DNA of 64,000 nucleotides from Lacisediminihabitans profunda (GCF_008040105.1 NZ_VRMG01000009.1:124001-188000); one strand, 5' to 3'; numbered from the stretch's first letter, positions 39,136 through 46,567 are shown. The notes: generated by a model from the sequence alone, not told the origin. Program-made: numbers and translations.

Positions 39136-39374
39136 TGGTTTCGATCGAAACCGCGGACGAGCCACTCTTTGCCGGAGTCGAGGTCGGCAATGTCGATGCG
39201 GAGCTTGGCGGCGCCCTTACGGTCGGGATTATCGCCGCGGCCCACGGCAAAGACCGCCTCCTGTATCTCCACATGGTGGACACCGCTCACGTCACCGCCT
39301 TCACCCGTGAACAGGTCGAGGACCTGATGCAAGGCCTCGCCAACTGCTTGATGGTGTTGGAGGTGGGCGCGTGA
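39135..39374 (+). CDS. Hypothetical protein
   Basis: 79 aa, not recognised. A compact mixed alpha/beta protein ending in an amphipathic helix (FTREQVEDLMQGLANCLMVLEVG). Start and stop both overlap neighbours (TAATG at the start, ATGA-type overlap with the tail-fibre gene), so it is translated as part of the rightward run. Confidence 0.6.
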   Translation: MVSIETADEPLFAGVEVGNVDAELGGALTVGIIAAAHGKDRLLYLHMVDTAHVTAFTREQVEDLMQGLANCLMVLEVGA

Positions 39375-40324
39375 CACGCACCGACAATCTGCTGAATGAT
39401 GAATTCCGCGAGTTCAATAGGCGTCTTCGCGCGCTCGAGACCGCCTCACCTCTAGGGTTCTCCTCCGTCACCCGAGGCCAATTCCGGATTGGCGGCACAG
39501 CGCAGTTCCTGGTGGATGCTACTGGTGGCGTAGTCATCAACGGCTCGTGCACTGGTACGGGGGCGTGGACGTGGACGGGCACTTCGAACCTCAATGGTCC
39601 GTGGAACCTCGCGGGTACGGGCGGCATCACTGGTGCGGTGTCGTGTACGGGCAACTGGACGTGGAGCGGCAACCTCACGGTCAACAGCCCCGGCAAGATC
39701 ACCTTCGGAGCCGGCACACTGAGCCCAACGGCTGCAGGCGGCGACCCCGGGCTAGGTTCAACGGCATCCTTGGGAATTCAGGCTGCGACGTCGCTCACTA
39801 TCTCGGCAACATCCGTGCTGGTGTTCGGCCAATTCTCTACCTCCTCAATGGCATGCAGCCTGACAACCTCGACGGCGACGGCGAACGTGGTCTGCTCCTC
39901 GCTTACAGGTGTCTTCACCCGGACCACGTCCGCGTCGAGGTTCAAGATCGACGCGCAACCGATGGCCTTGTCGCCGGAGCTGCTCGAGGTGCCGGTCAAG
40001 GACTGGGTCGACCGGGGCAACGCGGAACGATTCGCCGCCGTCTACGACAGCCCGCGGCCGCTGACCGTCGCCCAGCAGCTCGATTTCGACGGCGTCGAGC
40101 TTGCACGAATCCCCGGTGTCATCGCCGAGGAGGTCGCCGCTGCCGCTGGCGGAGAAGCGTTCATCACCCGCGGCGCGGACGGCGAGATCGAGGGCGTGTC
40201 CTACGACAGGTTCGCGCTCGCCCGTACCCAGGTCCTCGCCCAGCAGGTCGCGACGACGAACGAGCGTTTGGATGACGCACTCGCCCAGATCACGGAGTTG
40301 CGCGACCTGTTGGGCGCCCGATGA
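39371..40324 (+). CDS. Tail-fibre-like protein with S74-type intramolecular chaperone domain
   Basis: 317 aa. A short N-terminal coiled coil (LNDEFREFNRRLRALETA) is followed by a repetitive Gly/Thr/Trp-rich beta region (about 40-165; GTGAWTWTGTSNLNGPWN and similar). The C-terminal about 120 residues match the layout of peptidase S74/endosialidase chaperone domains: SASRFKIDAQPM (Ser-Lys region), IPGVIAEEVAAAAGG, VSYDRFALARTQVLAQQVAT and a terminal coiled coil. In known proteins this domain trimerises the fibre and then cleaves itself off. It has no neighbouring tail genes. Confidence 0.75.
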   Translation: MTRTDNLLNDEFREFNRRLRALETASPLGFSSVTRGQFRIGGTAQFLVDATGGVVINGSCTGTGAWTWTGTSNLNGPWNLAGTGGITGAVSCTGNWTWSGNLTVNSPGKITFGAGTLSPTAAGGDPGLGSTASLGIQAATSLTISATSVLVFGQFSTSSMACSLTTSTATANVVCSSLTGVFTRTTSASRFKIDAQPMALSPELLEVPVKDWVDRGNAERFAAVYDSPRPLTVAQQLDFDGVELARIPGVIAEEVAAAAGGEAFITRGADGEIEGVSYDRFALARTQVLAQQVATTNERLDDALAQITELRDLLGAR

Positions 40325-40387
40325 TTCACCTCGCCGGCGGGTTTCCGGCTGCCGCTAAATCACGCGAACGAAAGTTGACAGAAGAGT

Positions 40388-40990
40388 TCATGCGTAGCGG
40401 CGAGGGTCCTTGCTTGCCTTGAACTCGGCTTCTTCGAGTCTCGTTCCCCACAGCCGTGGGCCGCCCTTCACCCCGGAGAAGGACAATCGGCTGTCCCCGT
40501 GCCAGCCTGCGACCTCAACGTGCGCCCCGTCGATGGTGTGGGCGATCTCGAGCGCTGGCAGCAGGTCGGTATCACGAGACGCGAGGATTAGGTAGTCTGC
40601 CCATTTCTCCATGGCGGCCCGGATGAACGTGATCGCCAGCATGACGTCAACGCCCTTCTCTCGCGCTGGTTCGGCTGGCCATGCACGGGGATACCGAAGC
40701 GGACGTTCATAGAGCACTACTCTCGGATCTCGGGTCCACTCTGCCTTCTGCGCCTTGTTTCGGGACGCCGGAACAGTCTCGTTTTGGTTGCTTGGCATGC
40801 CGCGAAACACATGCACTTTTTCAATGCGGACCGCTTCGTAGACGAGTTCATTCCTACGCTTCTCCAGCGCTGTGGCAAATAGGCCGGGATGTATGAGCGA
40901 TTGATGGACAGCTGCGCCCAACGTGCCGAATCTGTCATGCGCTGACAAATGCAGATTCTGGTAGTCAATGAACAGGTGAGCGGTCTTCAC
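40388..40990 (-). CDS. NYN-domain (PIN-like) putative ribonuclease
   Basis: 200 aa. NYN nuclease fold with conserved acidic residues: LFIDYQNLHLSAH at the N-terminus, EKGVDVMLAITFIRAAM (about 117-133) and YLILASRDTDLLPALEIAH (about 140-158). The Asp set (D9, D120, D148, D150 region) fits a metal-dependent RNase. It reads leftward, convergent with the tail-fibre gene. A strong leftward terminator ends only about 19 nt upstream of its ATG, so it may be attenuated or need a promoter in that short gap. Cargo or antiphage role is possible. Confidence 0.82.
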   Translation of the reverse strand: MKTAHLFIDYQNLHLSAHDRFGTLGAAVHQSLIHPGLFATALEKRRNELVYEAVRIEKVHVFRGMPSNQNETVPASRNKAQKAEWTRDPRVVLYERPLRYPRAWPAEPAREKGVDVMLAITFIRAAMEKWADYLILASRDTDLLPALEIAHTIDGAHVEVAGWHGDSRLSFSGVKGGPRLWGTRLEEAEFKASKDPRRYA

Positions 40991-41290
40991 TGTCTCGCTT
41001 CCGGATACAAAAAAGCCCCACCAGGCCCGGAGGACGGTGGGGAGCTATGCAGCAAACGTAACAGACGGGGGTGGAAGGTAGCTACCAGTTTCGCTGGCAG
41101 AGTACCCCAATTTGGGGGAGGTTTCGATGCTATTTCGATCAGATTATGGTTGCGGATCGCAGGATATAGAACAGATCTACTATCCTTTCTGAAGTCGAGT
41201 CTCTGGTTCCTTCCCTCCTGCGCGCGCACCATCGGCAACGGCTCCATCCTCAGTATCGATCTGGTTCGTCGTCGGGCGGGTCCTCGTCGT
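40991..41290. promoter_or_regulatory. 300-bp AT-richer gap upstream of NYN gene
   Basis: No long gene. It holds a leftward terminator (41009-41045), the palindrome CCCCAATTTGGGG at about 41105-41117, and on the plus strand a 21-codon ORF at 41127-41192 (MLFRSDYGCGSQDIEQIYYP then F) preceded by GGGGGAGG five bases before its ATG. The base composition is more AT-rich than its surroundings. On the minus strand, TATATC near 41162-41167 could be a -10 element for an RNA ending at the terminator. Confidence 0.45.
41009..41045 (-). terminator. Rho-independent terminator (leftward)
   Basis: Read on the minus strand: AGCTCCCCACC, a 13-nt loop, GGTGGGGCT, then TTTTTT. It terminates leftward transcription from the 42210-41291 gene pair and lies just upstream of the NYN start, so it could act as an attenuator. 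Confidence 0.85.
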
Positions 41291-41818
41291 TCATTCTTGC
41301 GGTTCAAGATCTCCCGAAGTCGCATCGGGCGAAGATGGTTGGGCCGCCACGTCGGCGAGCCGGCTTGCAGCATTGAGCTCCATCGCGAACTTGCGGGCGG
41401 CCGTGCCGATCGTCGGGTTGCTCTTCACCTTGATCGCCTTGACGATGGCGGTGGTCGGCCCCTCAATGGTCAAATACACTTCCCGATCGTCTTGCTTCTT
41501 CGGGGCCGCGAGGGCGAAGACGCCGAGAGCTACCATGCGCGTGGCCGTGATGCGACGGTTCAACGTTCCTGAGTCCTCCACGCGCGCCGTCAGGCCTGCC
41601 AGCGGATGCCGGGCGGCACCTTCTCCGTAGCCCTCGATCAGCTCTGTCCGGGTGATGCGCAAAGGGATGTCGAGGAACCCCGCAGTTTTGAGGCGCGAGA
41701 TCACGCCGTCTGTCAGGTCCTGGGCTCGTTGCCGGGAGTTCGTCACGACCTGCAAGGTGATGAAGCCACCAAGGATCACGAAGAAAAAGACGAAGGCAAA
41801 AGCGGTACTTCCATTCAC
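41291..41818 (-). CDS. Hypothetical single-span membrane protein
   Basis: 175 aa, not recognised. An N-terminal membrane span (AFAFVFFFVILGGFITLQVV, residues 6-25) is followed by a cytosolic or periplasmic alpha/beta region with regular strands (GLTARVEDSGTLNRRITATR, REVYLTIEGPTTAIVKAIKV) and a disordered acidic tail. Many actinobacterial proteins share this simple layout. It overlaps the upstream gene by 4 nt and is followed by a terminator. Confidence 0.65.
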   Translation of the reverse strand: MNGSTAFAFVFFFVILGGFITLQVVTNSRQRAQDLTDGVISRLKTAGFLDIPLRITRTELIEGYGEGAARHPLAGLTARVEDSGTLNRRITATRMVALGVFALAAPKKQDDREVYLTIEGPTTAIVKAIKVKSNPTIGTAARKFAMELNAASRLADVAAQPSSPDATSGDLEPQE

Positions 41819-42210
41819 GGGGCGTCCTCTGGTAGGTGAAGTCTTGTCATAGTGGTCAGAGCGTAGTCGCGGGAGTCGCTGAGCAATACTCCCCGTTCGG
41901 GAGGGAGGGAGGGAGGTGGATTCGTCGCTCTGAGCCGGTCGGCGCGTTTCGCTGCCTGCTCATGCTGCGCACGCGACTCCACGAGGTACGCCTGCCACAC
42001 CGCGGCCGCGGCATCCTCCGGCGTGGCGAAGTAGCCGAGCAGTCGCCGACGTGCGGACTCTTCCGACCAGGTGACCGCGCGAAACCACACGTCGGGCTTG
42101 ATGCCGAACTCGAGCCGGCGCACGACCCCGATCGGGGGCACGCTCACCGGGTACCGGATGTACCACTCCACGGGATCCGCGAGCCTGAACGGATGCCAGT
42201 CGCCCACCAT
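41815..42210 (-). CDS. Hypothetical protein
   Basis: 131 aa from the ATG at 42210 (MVGDWHPFRLADPVEWYIRY). The frame is open to 42408, but that longer version would run over a likely small gene on the other strand (42288-42404), so the shorter start is preferred. Tryptophan-rich, with WFRAVTWSEESARRRLLGYF and an Ala-rich helix. Not recognised. The stop overlaps the start of the downstream membrane protein (4 nt), so the two are co-translated. Confidence 0.6.
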   Translation of the reverse strand: MVGDWHPFRLADPVEWYIRYPVSVPPIGVVRRLEFGIKPDVWFRAVTWSEESARRRLLGYFATPEDAAAAVWQAYLVESRAQHEQAAKRADRLRATNPPPSLPPERGVLLSDSRDYALTTMTRLHLPEDAP

Positions 42211-42287
42211 GCTCCAATCGATCGGAGCAGCCGGCCTCTGCAAATTCAGTCTAGGAACGAACTCCGACAGCGGACTACCCTCAATCC

Positions 42288-42404
42288 ATGGACGACGTCG
42301 AGGTGCCAAACTGCTTCGAGTGCTTGACGCCGCTCGAAGTTGCTGGGACGGTCGAGCATCCCTACTGGTGGTGCCCGGTATGCAAGGTCGCGCACGTATC
42401 TTGA
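42288..42404 (+). CDS. Small zinc-ribbon-like protein (38 aa)
   Basis: 38 aa: MDDVEVPNCFECLTPLEV then CPVCKVAHVS at the end. Two CxxC knuckles (CFEC and CPVC, separated by 16 residues with a WW pair) make a complete minimal zinc ribbon. It is divergent from the 131-aa gene. Too short for most gene finders; the cysteine spacing is the evidence. It ends just before an inverted repeat at 42408-42428. Confidence 0.6.
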   Translation: MDDVEVPNCFECLTPLEVAGTVEHPYWWCPVCKVAHVS

Positions 42405-42530
42405 CCATGTGCTCGGAAAAAGAGCACAGCGTGGGTCTAGGTTTGCTATGAACGAGGGCCCACCATGTAGCGATTTGTCAGGGGCGTCTGCTACGTTGCC
42501 AGTGCAGGAAGGAAACTTCCCGCCTTGCCG

Positions 42531-42553
42531 ATACCCCGCCTTGTGCGGGGTAT
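42531..42553. terminator. Hairpin between small zinc-ribbon gene and DUF3800 gene
   Basis: ATACCCCGC and GCGGGGTAT form a perfect 9-bp stem with a 5-nt loop, 9 bp from the DUF3800 stop. It is placed to end leftward transcription of the Ntn hydrolase-DUF3800 pair. No long T-run is present, so it may work in both directions as a processing or blocking hairpin. Confidence 0.7.
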
Positions 42554-42561
42554 TCGTGCGT

Positions 42562-43314
42562 TTACGGCCAAGTGCGGGCCCGGCCGCGAGGCCACACCAT
42601 GGCTGGATCGATGGCCGCCCACATCGAATCTCTCGCGAGCACAGCGCGTGGATCGCTCTCGGTTACCGTCGAACGTCGGTTGTAAAGGTAAGTCACAAGG
42701 TCTGCGGCCTGCAGCGCTCGCACCGTATGGGACTGGACGAAATCGATCGTCTGATGGATGTGGGGGAGATAGCTGCTTCGGTAGCCGTATGTACCAACGT
42801 TTCGGTACTTCGCGAAGTTACTACGGCTGACCTCTGACGTGTGGTGCTCGTCGGCAACCACCTGGATCTGTGGCTCGTCTTGGCCGCAGCACGCATCAAT
42901 CCTTTCGAAGAGATGGCTGAAGGCCAGCTCGCGGGCCGGTGTGGGATTAGGGTAGCCGCGGGCTCGCTGTCCGTGAATATCGACACCCTCGACGTACACC
43001 CGCGTCCCCACCGCCTCGATCGCTAATAGAGCATCTCTGTAGATAGCAATACGGGCACGCAGAGGAATCGAGCGCCATGGCTCTTCCTGCGCGCGCATCA
43101 TTGTGCTTCCGTGGAATTCGACGTCAGGGGTGAGCGACGGGAATGCTTGACGATGTTTCTCCATCACTGCATCCATCTCGCGAGTGAGTAGATCGCGCTG
43201 CCGCTCCGTACACACCGTTGCCCCGAGGAAGTAATGCGTATCGTCACGTTCAGACTCGTCGACGAAGGCGTATAGCACTCGGTAAGCATGACGCAGGTGT
43301 GGCGGAATCCCCAT
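42562..43314 (-). CDS. DUF3800 domain protein
   Basis: 250 aa. The DUF3800 hallmarks are an N-terminal VLYAFVDESERDDTHYFLGA (Asp-Glu after a hydrophobic strand), a middle VEFHGSTMM segment, and the C-terminal VRALQAADLVTYLYNRR, the conserved Q-AD helix of the family. DUF3800 proteins are scattered in phages and mobile islands and are thought to have an RNase H-like nuclease fold; activity is unproven. It lies 72 bp downstream of the Ntn hydrolase gene on the same strand, with a hairpin after it. Confidence 0.85.
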   Translation of the reverse strand: MGIPPHLRHAYRVLYAFVDESERDDTHYFLGATVCTERQRDLLTREMDAVMEKHRQAFPSLTPDVEFHGSTMMRAQEEPWRSIPLRARIAIYRDALLAIEAVGTRVYVEGVDIHGQRARGYPNPTPARELAFSHLFERIDACCGQDEPQIQVVADEHHTSEVSRSNFAKYRNVGTYGYRSSYLPHIHQTIDFVQSHTVRALQAADLVTYLYNRRSTVTESDPRAVLARDSMWAAIDPAMVWPRGRARTWP

Positions 43315-43386
43315 AGGCTGCTGTCAACACTCGCGGGCGACTCCGCCAACCGGAGCTCCTGTGCTCAAGCGCGCGCGAGCCTGAAG

Positions 43387-44316
43387 TCACGGGCAAGCGC
43401 GTCGGCCGTGGCAGCTATCGAAGCGCTTTCCGCTGCCGCACCAGCATCGGCTCTTCTTCGACTGCTTGGGCCGGACCATAATGCCAACGGGATGATTCGG
43501 GTCGGTCCCCTGGGAGAGCGTTGCGCCAGATGCGGCGATGCAGTTGTGCTGCTCATCGAACCCGACGTGGTCAGGAAACGACATCACACCAGTTGGATCC
43601 GTTACGTGATAGTCGGTTGTGATCTCGAACGAGCGATCGATTGTCACGCTGTGAACATCGCCGCTTATCGTCGGGTGGGTGAGCGCGGTAGACGCCATAT
43701 CCGCGACAACGCGGTCGCGAACGAACCGAGCAGGCTTGCCCTGTGCGACCAACTCGAGAAGATCATCCAGTCGGGGACCGAATGAGGCGTCGTCACCAAC
43801 GGTGATAATCACGCCCGGGTTTGGGGCACCGGGGGAGGGTTCGAGTGAGTCGTACCTCGAACTGAACGCGGGCGCCGCAATGAGGGCATCGGGGGCAGTC
43901 CCGTGAAGGTCTCGATAATTGCTGAATGTGCTGCACGAGACTAAGGGATTGACTCTGGTCCCTCTGCCGATTGCCGTCACGATGAGAGAAAATCGTTTGT
44001 CTCGCGGGTTGAGTCGCGCAATGTCGAGTTCCGAGAACCGGCTATCGAGAGCACCGCGGATGCCTTTCAAGAACTCGGTGATGTCACCCTCGACCGTTCT
44101 GTAGAGTTCGCAAAAAAGCCGCATCAGCTCTTGGTTCATGGGTTTGTGTGCGAAGTGCGCGAGGCCGGCATAGCCCACGACCATGGTGAGGTCCGAGGGC
44201 ATGTGCAGGATGATCGTCTTGTTCTGCTCGTTTGGGAGTGACGCGGGACCCGTAAGTCTCCGGTCTGCAACATGCACAAAATATGTCGACGTGGCTACGA
44301 CGGTGACGAGGGTCAT
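43387..44316 (-). CDS. Proteasome-beta/HslV-like Ntn hydrolase with C-terminal SEC-C zinc motif
   Basis: 309 aa. The N-terminus looks like a proteasome beta/HslV subunit: MTLVTVVATSTYFVHVADRR, with Thr2 (Thr1 after Met removal), Asp18 in ADRR and Lys33 in NEQNKTIIL, at almost the canonical T1/D17/K33 spacing. VVGYAGLAHFA then matches the family's (A/V)GLAxD strand. The middle is divergent. The last 25 residues carry a SEC-C zinc motif (CWCGSGKRFDSCH). No Arc, Mpa or HslU partner is nearby. Thr directly after Met suggests no long propeptide is needed. A putative self-activating peptidase or amidase; not a described family to my knowledge. Confidence 0.7.
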   Translation of the reverse strand: MTLVTVVATSTYFVHVADRRLTGPASLPNEQNKTIILHMPSDLTMVVGYAGLAHFAHKPMNQELMRLFCELYRTVEGDITEFLKGIRGALDSRFSELDIARLNPRDKRFSLIVTAIGRGTRVNPLVSCSTFSNYRDLHGTAPDALIAAPAFSSRYDSLEPSPGAPNPGVIITVGDDASFGPRLDDLLELVAQGKPARFVRDRVVADMASTALTHPTISGDVHSVTIDRSFEITTDYHVTDPTGVMSFPDHVGFDEQHNCIAASGATLSQGTDPNHPVGIMVRPKQSKKSRCWCGSGKRFDSCHGRRACP

Positions 44317-44447
44317 AGACCGAATCTAACCGTGATCGACTGCTCAGCGGCGGCGCTGTATGCAGCGGACACATCATGCAGAGAAGGAGGCGGATTCAAT
44401 CCACACCCTTCGCGGTGGGACCGGTAAAACCGGCTTCACAGACGCGA

Positions 44448-44470
44448 TGACCTCATTGGTACTGAGGTCA
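44448..44470. repeat. 8-bp inverted repeat upstream of the Ntn hydrolase gene
   Basis: TGACCTCA and TGAGGTCA flank a 7-bp spacer. It lies in the 273-bp divergent gap (44317-44589) between the Ntn hydrolase and the HTH gene and looks like a dimeric regulator's operator or a hairpin. GACCGGTAAAACCGG at 44419-44433 is a second small dyad. Confidence 0.5.
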
Positions 44471-44589
44471 CCCCGAGGAGTGCGTGCACAGCTCGCGCAC
44501 CTCGGCCGCCAAGGGCGTCATTCTGGCTGACACCCATCGCACAACCCGCAGGGGCCTAAGGATTGCTGAGACCCCACGAGACTGTCGGG

Positions 44590-44928
44590 ATGGAATCTAT
44601 GGAAGACATCGTCCGCAGGATCGTCCGCGAAGAGATCGAGGCCGCCTTCGACACGTCGGCGGTGCGTGTGGAACGGCAGGTGATCGCCATCAACCCGCAG
44701 GCGCACTACTCAGTTGCGAAAGCTGCAGAGCTGCTGGACGTGTCGAGGGCCTGGGTCTACACGCGCATCCAGAGCGGCGAGATTCGCGTTGTCGAGCTTG
44801 GCGGCGGCCAGGCGAAGCAGCGCATCAGTACGGTCGAACTGCAGCGATACCTCGATCGGCGAGCGTATGGCGGAGTGAAGCACGTCGGCGATCCGCTCGA
44901 CGCCTTCCGGGAAATCAGGGTGCCGTAG
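44590..44928 (+). CDS. Excisionase-type helix-turn-helix protein
   Basis: 112 aa from ATG 44590 (an ATG three codons later is equally possible). An N-terminal helix (MEDIVRRIVREEIEAAF) leads into a complete HTH_17/excisionase domain: YSVAKAAELLDVSRAWVYTR, then IQSGEIRVVELGGGQAKQRI and STVELQRYLDRR. Candidate recombination directionality factor for one of the two recombinases, or a regulator of the divergent cargo. It is followed at once by a convergent small gene. Confidence 0.78.
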   Translation: MESMEDIVRRIVREEIEAAFDTSAVRVERQVIAINPQAHYSVAKAAELLDVSRAWVYTRIQSGEIRVVELGGGQAKQRISTVELQRYLDRRAYGGVKHVGDPLDAFREIRVP

Positions 44929-45102
44929 CTATCGGTTGCGCGCTTCGATCACGCGTTGCTCGAGCTCGTCTACGGATGGGCCGCCGGCGCGATGCGCGGC
45001 TTCGGCTTGGGCGCGGGGTGTGAGCTTCCGTGCGTCGCGGAGCCCTGCGGTGAGGATCCGGCGCGCTTCGGCCATGTGGGGGTCCATCACGATGTTTGTC
45101 AT
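44929..45102 (-). CDS. Small hypothetical protein (57 aa)
   Basis: 57 aa: MTNIVMDPHMAEARRILTAG, an Arg/Ala-rich helical protein ending SVDELEQRVIEARNR. Adjacent to and convergent with the HTH gene stop. Clear helix periodicity and a sensible ATG; no family recognised. Small helical proteins with this ending are common in actinobacterial mobile regions. Confidence 0.5.
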   Translation of the reverse strand: MTNIVMDPHMAEARRILTAGLRDARKLTPRAQAEAAHRAGGPSVDELEQRVIEARNR

Positions 45103-45223
45103 GGCTGCACTCTAGGAATACCCATCGACGAGGGCCACACCCCAGTGCGGGTGTGACCCTTCGCTTGCCCTCGGGATACATGAGTTTCTCGGTCGGGTGC
45201 CAAGGCTCACTATGCTCCTGCAC

Positions 45224-45418
45224 ATGACATCGAATTCGAGAAGCGCGTCGTTCGACGGCGGACCGCTGGACGGCCAAGAGCGATCCGTGAGAGTCGACGG
45301 CAACGGCAACGCCCCCGTCACGCAGGAGGGCGCCCGGCCCGGGTACGTGTACAGACTGATTGTCTCTTCGGGTGGTTCTCTGAGCTACTCCCACGATCGC
45401 GACCGCAGGGGGCGTTGA
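45224..45418 (+). CDS. Small hypothetical protein with GGPLDGQ motif
   Basis: 64 aa. SRSASFDGGPLDGQERSVRV is the typical opening of a small family of phage and mobile-element proteins (beta-strand, GGPLDG turn), and the C-terminus YVYRLIVSSGGSLSY completes a small beta protein. The function is unknown. The ATG at 45224 is preferred to an in-frame start 27 nt upstream. Confidence 0.55.
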   Translation: MTSNSRSASFDGGPLDGQERSVRVDGNGNAPVTQEGARPGYVYRLIVSSGGSLSYSHDRDRRGR

Positions 45419-45531
45419 GCTAGACGACTCTCGATTTCGGCGGACGGGCCGCCAGCGAGGTGCGCGGCTTCGACCCGTGAGCGTGGCCGCGTCGAGGAGC
45501 CCCTGCGCGCCCGATTGCGGTTTCATAGGGC

Positions 45532-46506
45532 TCAGGGGGCATTTAGTGTCACCCCGTCCGGCAGGGTCCGCTTTGCCCGGTTCGAATGGGTGCGAACCGC
45601 AATGGTCGAGAGCATGCCAACGGTGTCGGTCATTTGCTGATCGGTCACCTCCAGGTACAGCTGCGTGGTCGCGAGGGACGCGTGGCCGAGCATCTCCTGA
45701 ATGATTCGGATCGATGCGCCCTTCTCAAGGAGTTGGGTGGCGTAGAAATGCCTCAGCGAATGGCCCGTGATTCGTGGGTCGCTGATGCCGGCGCGTCGAA
45801 TTGCTTTCGAGATGGCGTCCGACGCGGATGCCATCAGCAAATGCCCTTGACCGTTCGGGAATTTGTTGTTCTTGTAGGGCGAGGGGAACCACCACCCTGA
45901 CTTCGGATACCGGTCAGCGAGGGCCAGCAAAGCAGGATGCAGAGCGACGGTGTGCTCTACGCCGCCCTTTCGAAGCGAGTACAAGGTCCCGGCTTCCCAG
46001 TCGATGTTCTCGCCCTTGATCTTGACGATCTCGCCCAGGCGCAGGCCTGACAGGGCGGCGATCATGATGAGGTCGCGGGTGCGGGAGTAGGCGCCTGAGT
46101 CCAGGATGGCCTCGACCTGCGCCGGTCGAAATGGGCGAGCTTTTCTGCGCGGCAGTTTCACCTTCGGGACGGTCGCCGCGGGGTTGTCAGGTCGGTATCC
46201 CTCGTCCTGCATCCACGCGAAGAACCCTTGGAAGTAGGAACGCTCGCTCTGCTTGGTCCCCCCGGCCAAGGGGGCACCCGTCCTGAAGTGCGGTCGGGTC
46301 ATCATCTGGAGGATCTCGCCCTTCGTGACGCGCAGGGGTGAACTCCCAGAGCGCGCAGCAAGCATCAGCAGACACTCTTCTCGGTTCGCGATTGTCTTCT
46401 CCGACATGTTCGCTGCTCGTTGGTGCATGGCAAACTCGCGAAGGATCTCGCGCCAGTCCTGTGCGCGCTCCATGCCGTGGGTGCCTTCCTGCAATTGGAT
46501 CGTCAT
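45532..46506 (-). CDS. Second tyrosine recombinase (XerC/D-like)
   Basis: 324 aa. An N-terminal SAM-like domain (about 15-105, WREILREFAMHQRAANMSEK) precedes a catalytic domain with Arg in SGLRLGEIVKIKG, Lys in LRKGGVEHT, HSLRHFYATQLL, LGHASLATTQLYL (Tyr nucleophile). It lacks the arm-binding N-terminus of the integrase near attL, so it is a Xer/resolvase-like enzyme for dimer resolution, a second integration system or a nested element. Terminator-like dyad 46531-46558 precedes it. Confidence 0.92.
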   Translation of the reverse strand: MTIQLQEGTHGMERAQDWREILREFAMHQRAANMSEKTIANREECLLMLAARSGSSPLRVTKGEILQMMTRPHFRTGAPLAGGTKQSERSYFQGFFAWMQDEGYRPDNPAATVPKVKLPRRKARPFRPAQVEAILDSGAYSRTRDLIMIAALSGLRLGEIVKIKGENIDWEAGTLYSLRKGGVEHTVALHPALLALADRYPKSGWWFPSPYKNNKFPNGQGHLLMASASDAISKAIRRAGISDPRITGHSLRHFYATQLLEKGASIRIIQEMLGHASLATTQLYLEVTDQQMTDTVGMLSTIAVRTHSNRAKRTLPDGVTLNAP

Positions 46507-46530
46507 CGGTCAGTCCTCACTTGACGCTGT

Positions 46531-46558
46531 GGGCCCGGCCTGTTTGCAGACCGGGCCC
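46531..46558. terminator. GGGCCCGG hairpin between recombinase and upstream gene
   Basis: GGGCCCGG (46531-46538) pairs with CCGGGCCC (46551-46558) around a 12-nt loop, in the 61-bp gap between the leftward gene ending at 46568 and the recombinase start at 46506. No T-run; a terminator-like or mRNA-processing hairpin. Confidence 0.55.
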
Positions 46559-46567
46559 TGTGGATTG

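Noticed and set aside
44915-45526. 203-aa leftward ORF
   Set aside because: Overlaps three better-supported small genes and has Arg/Pro/Ser-rich shadow composition.
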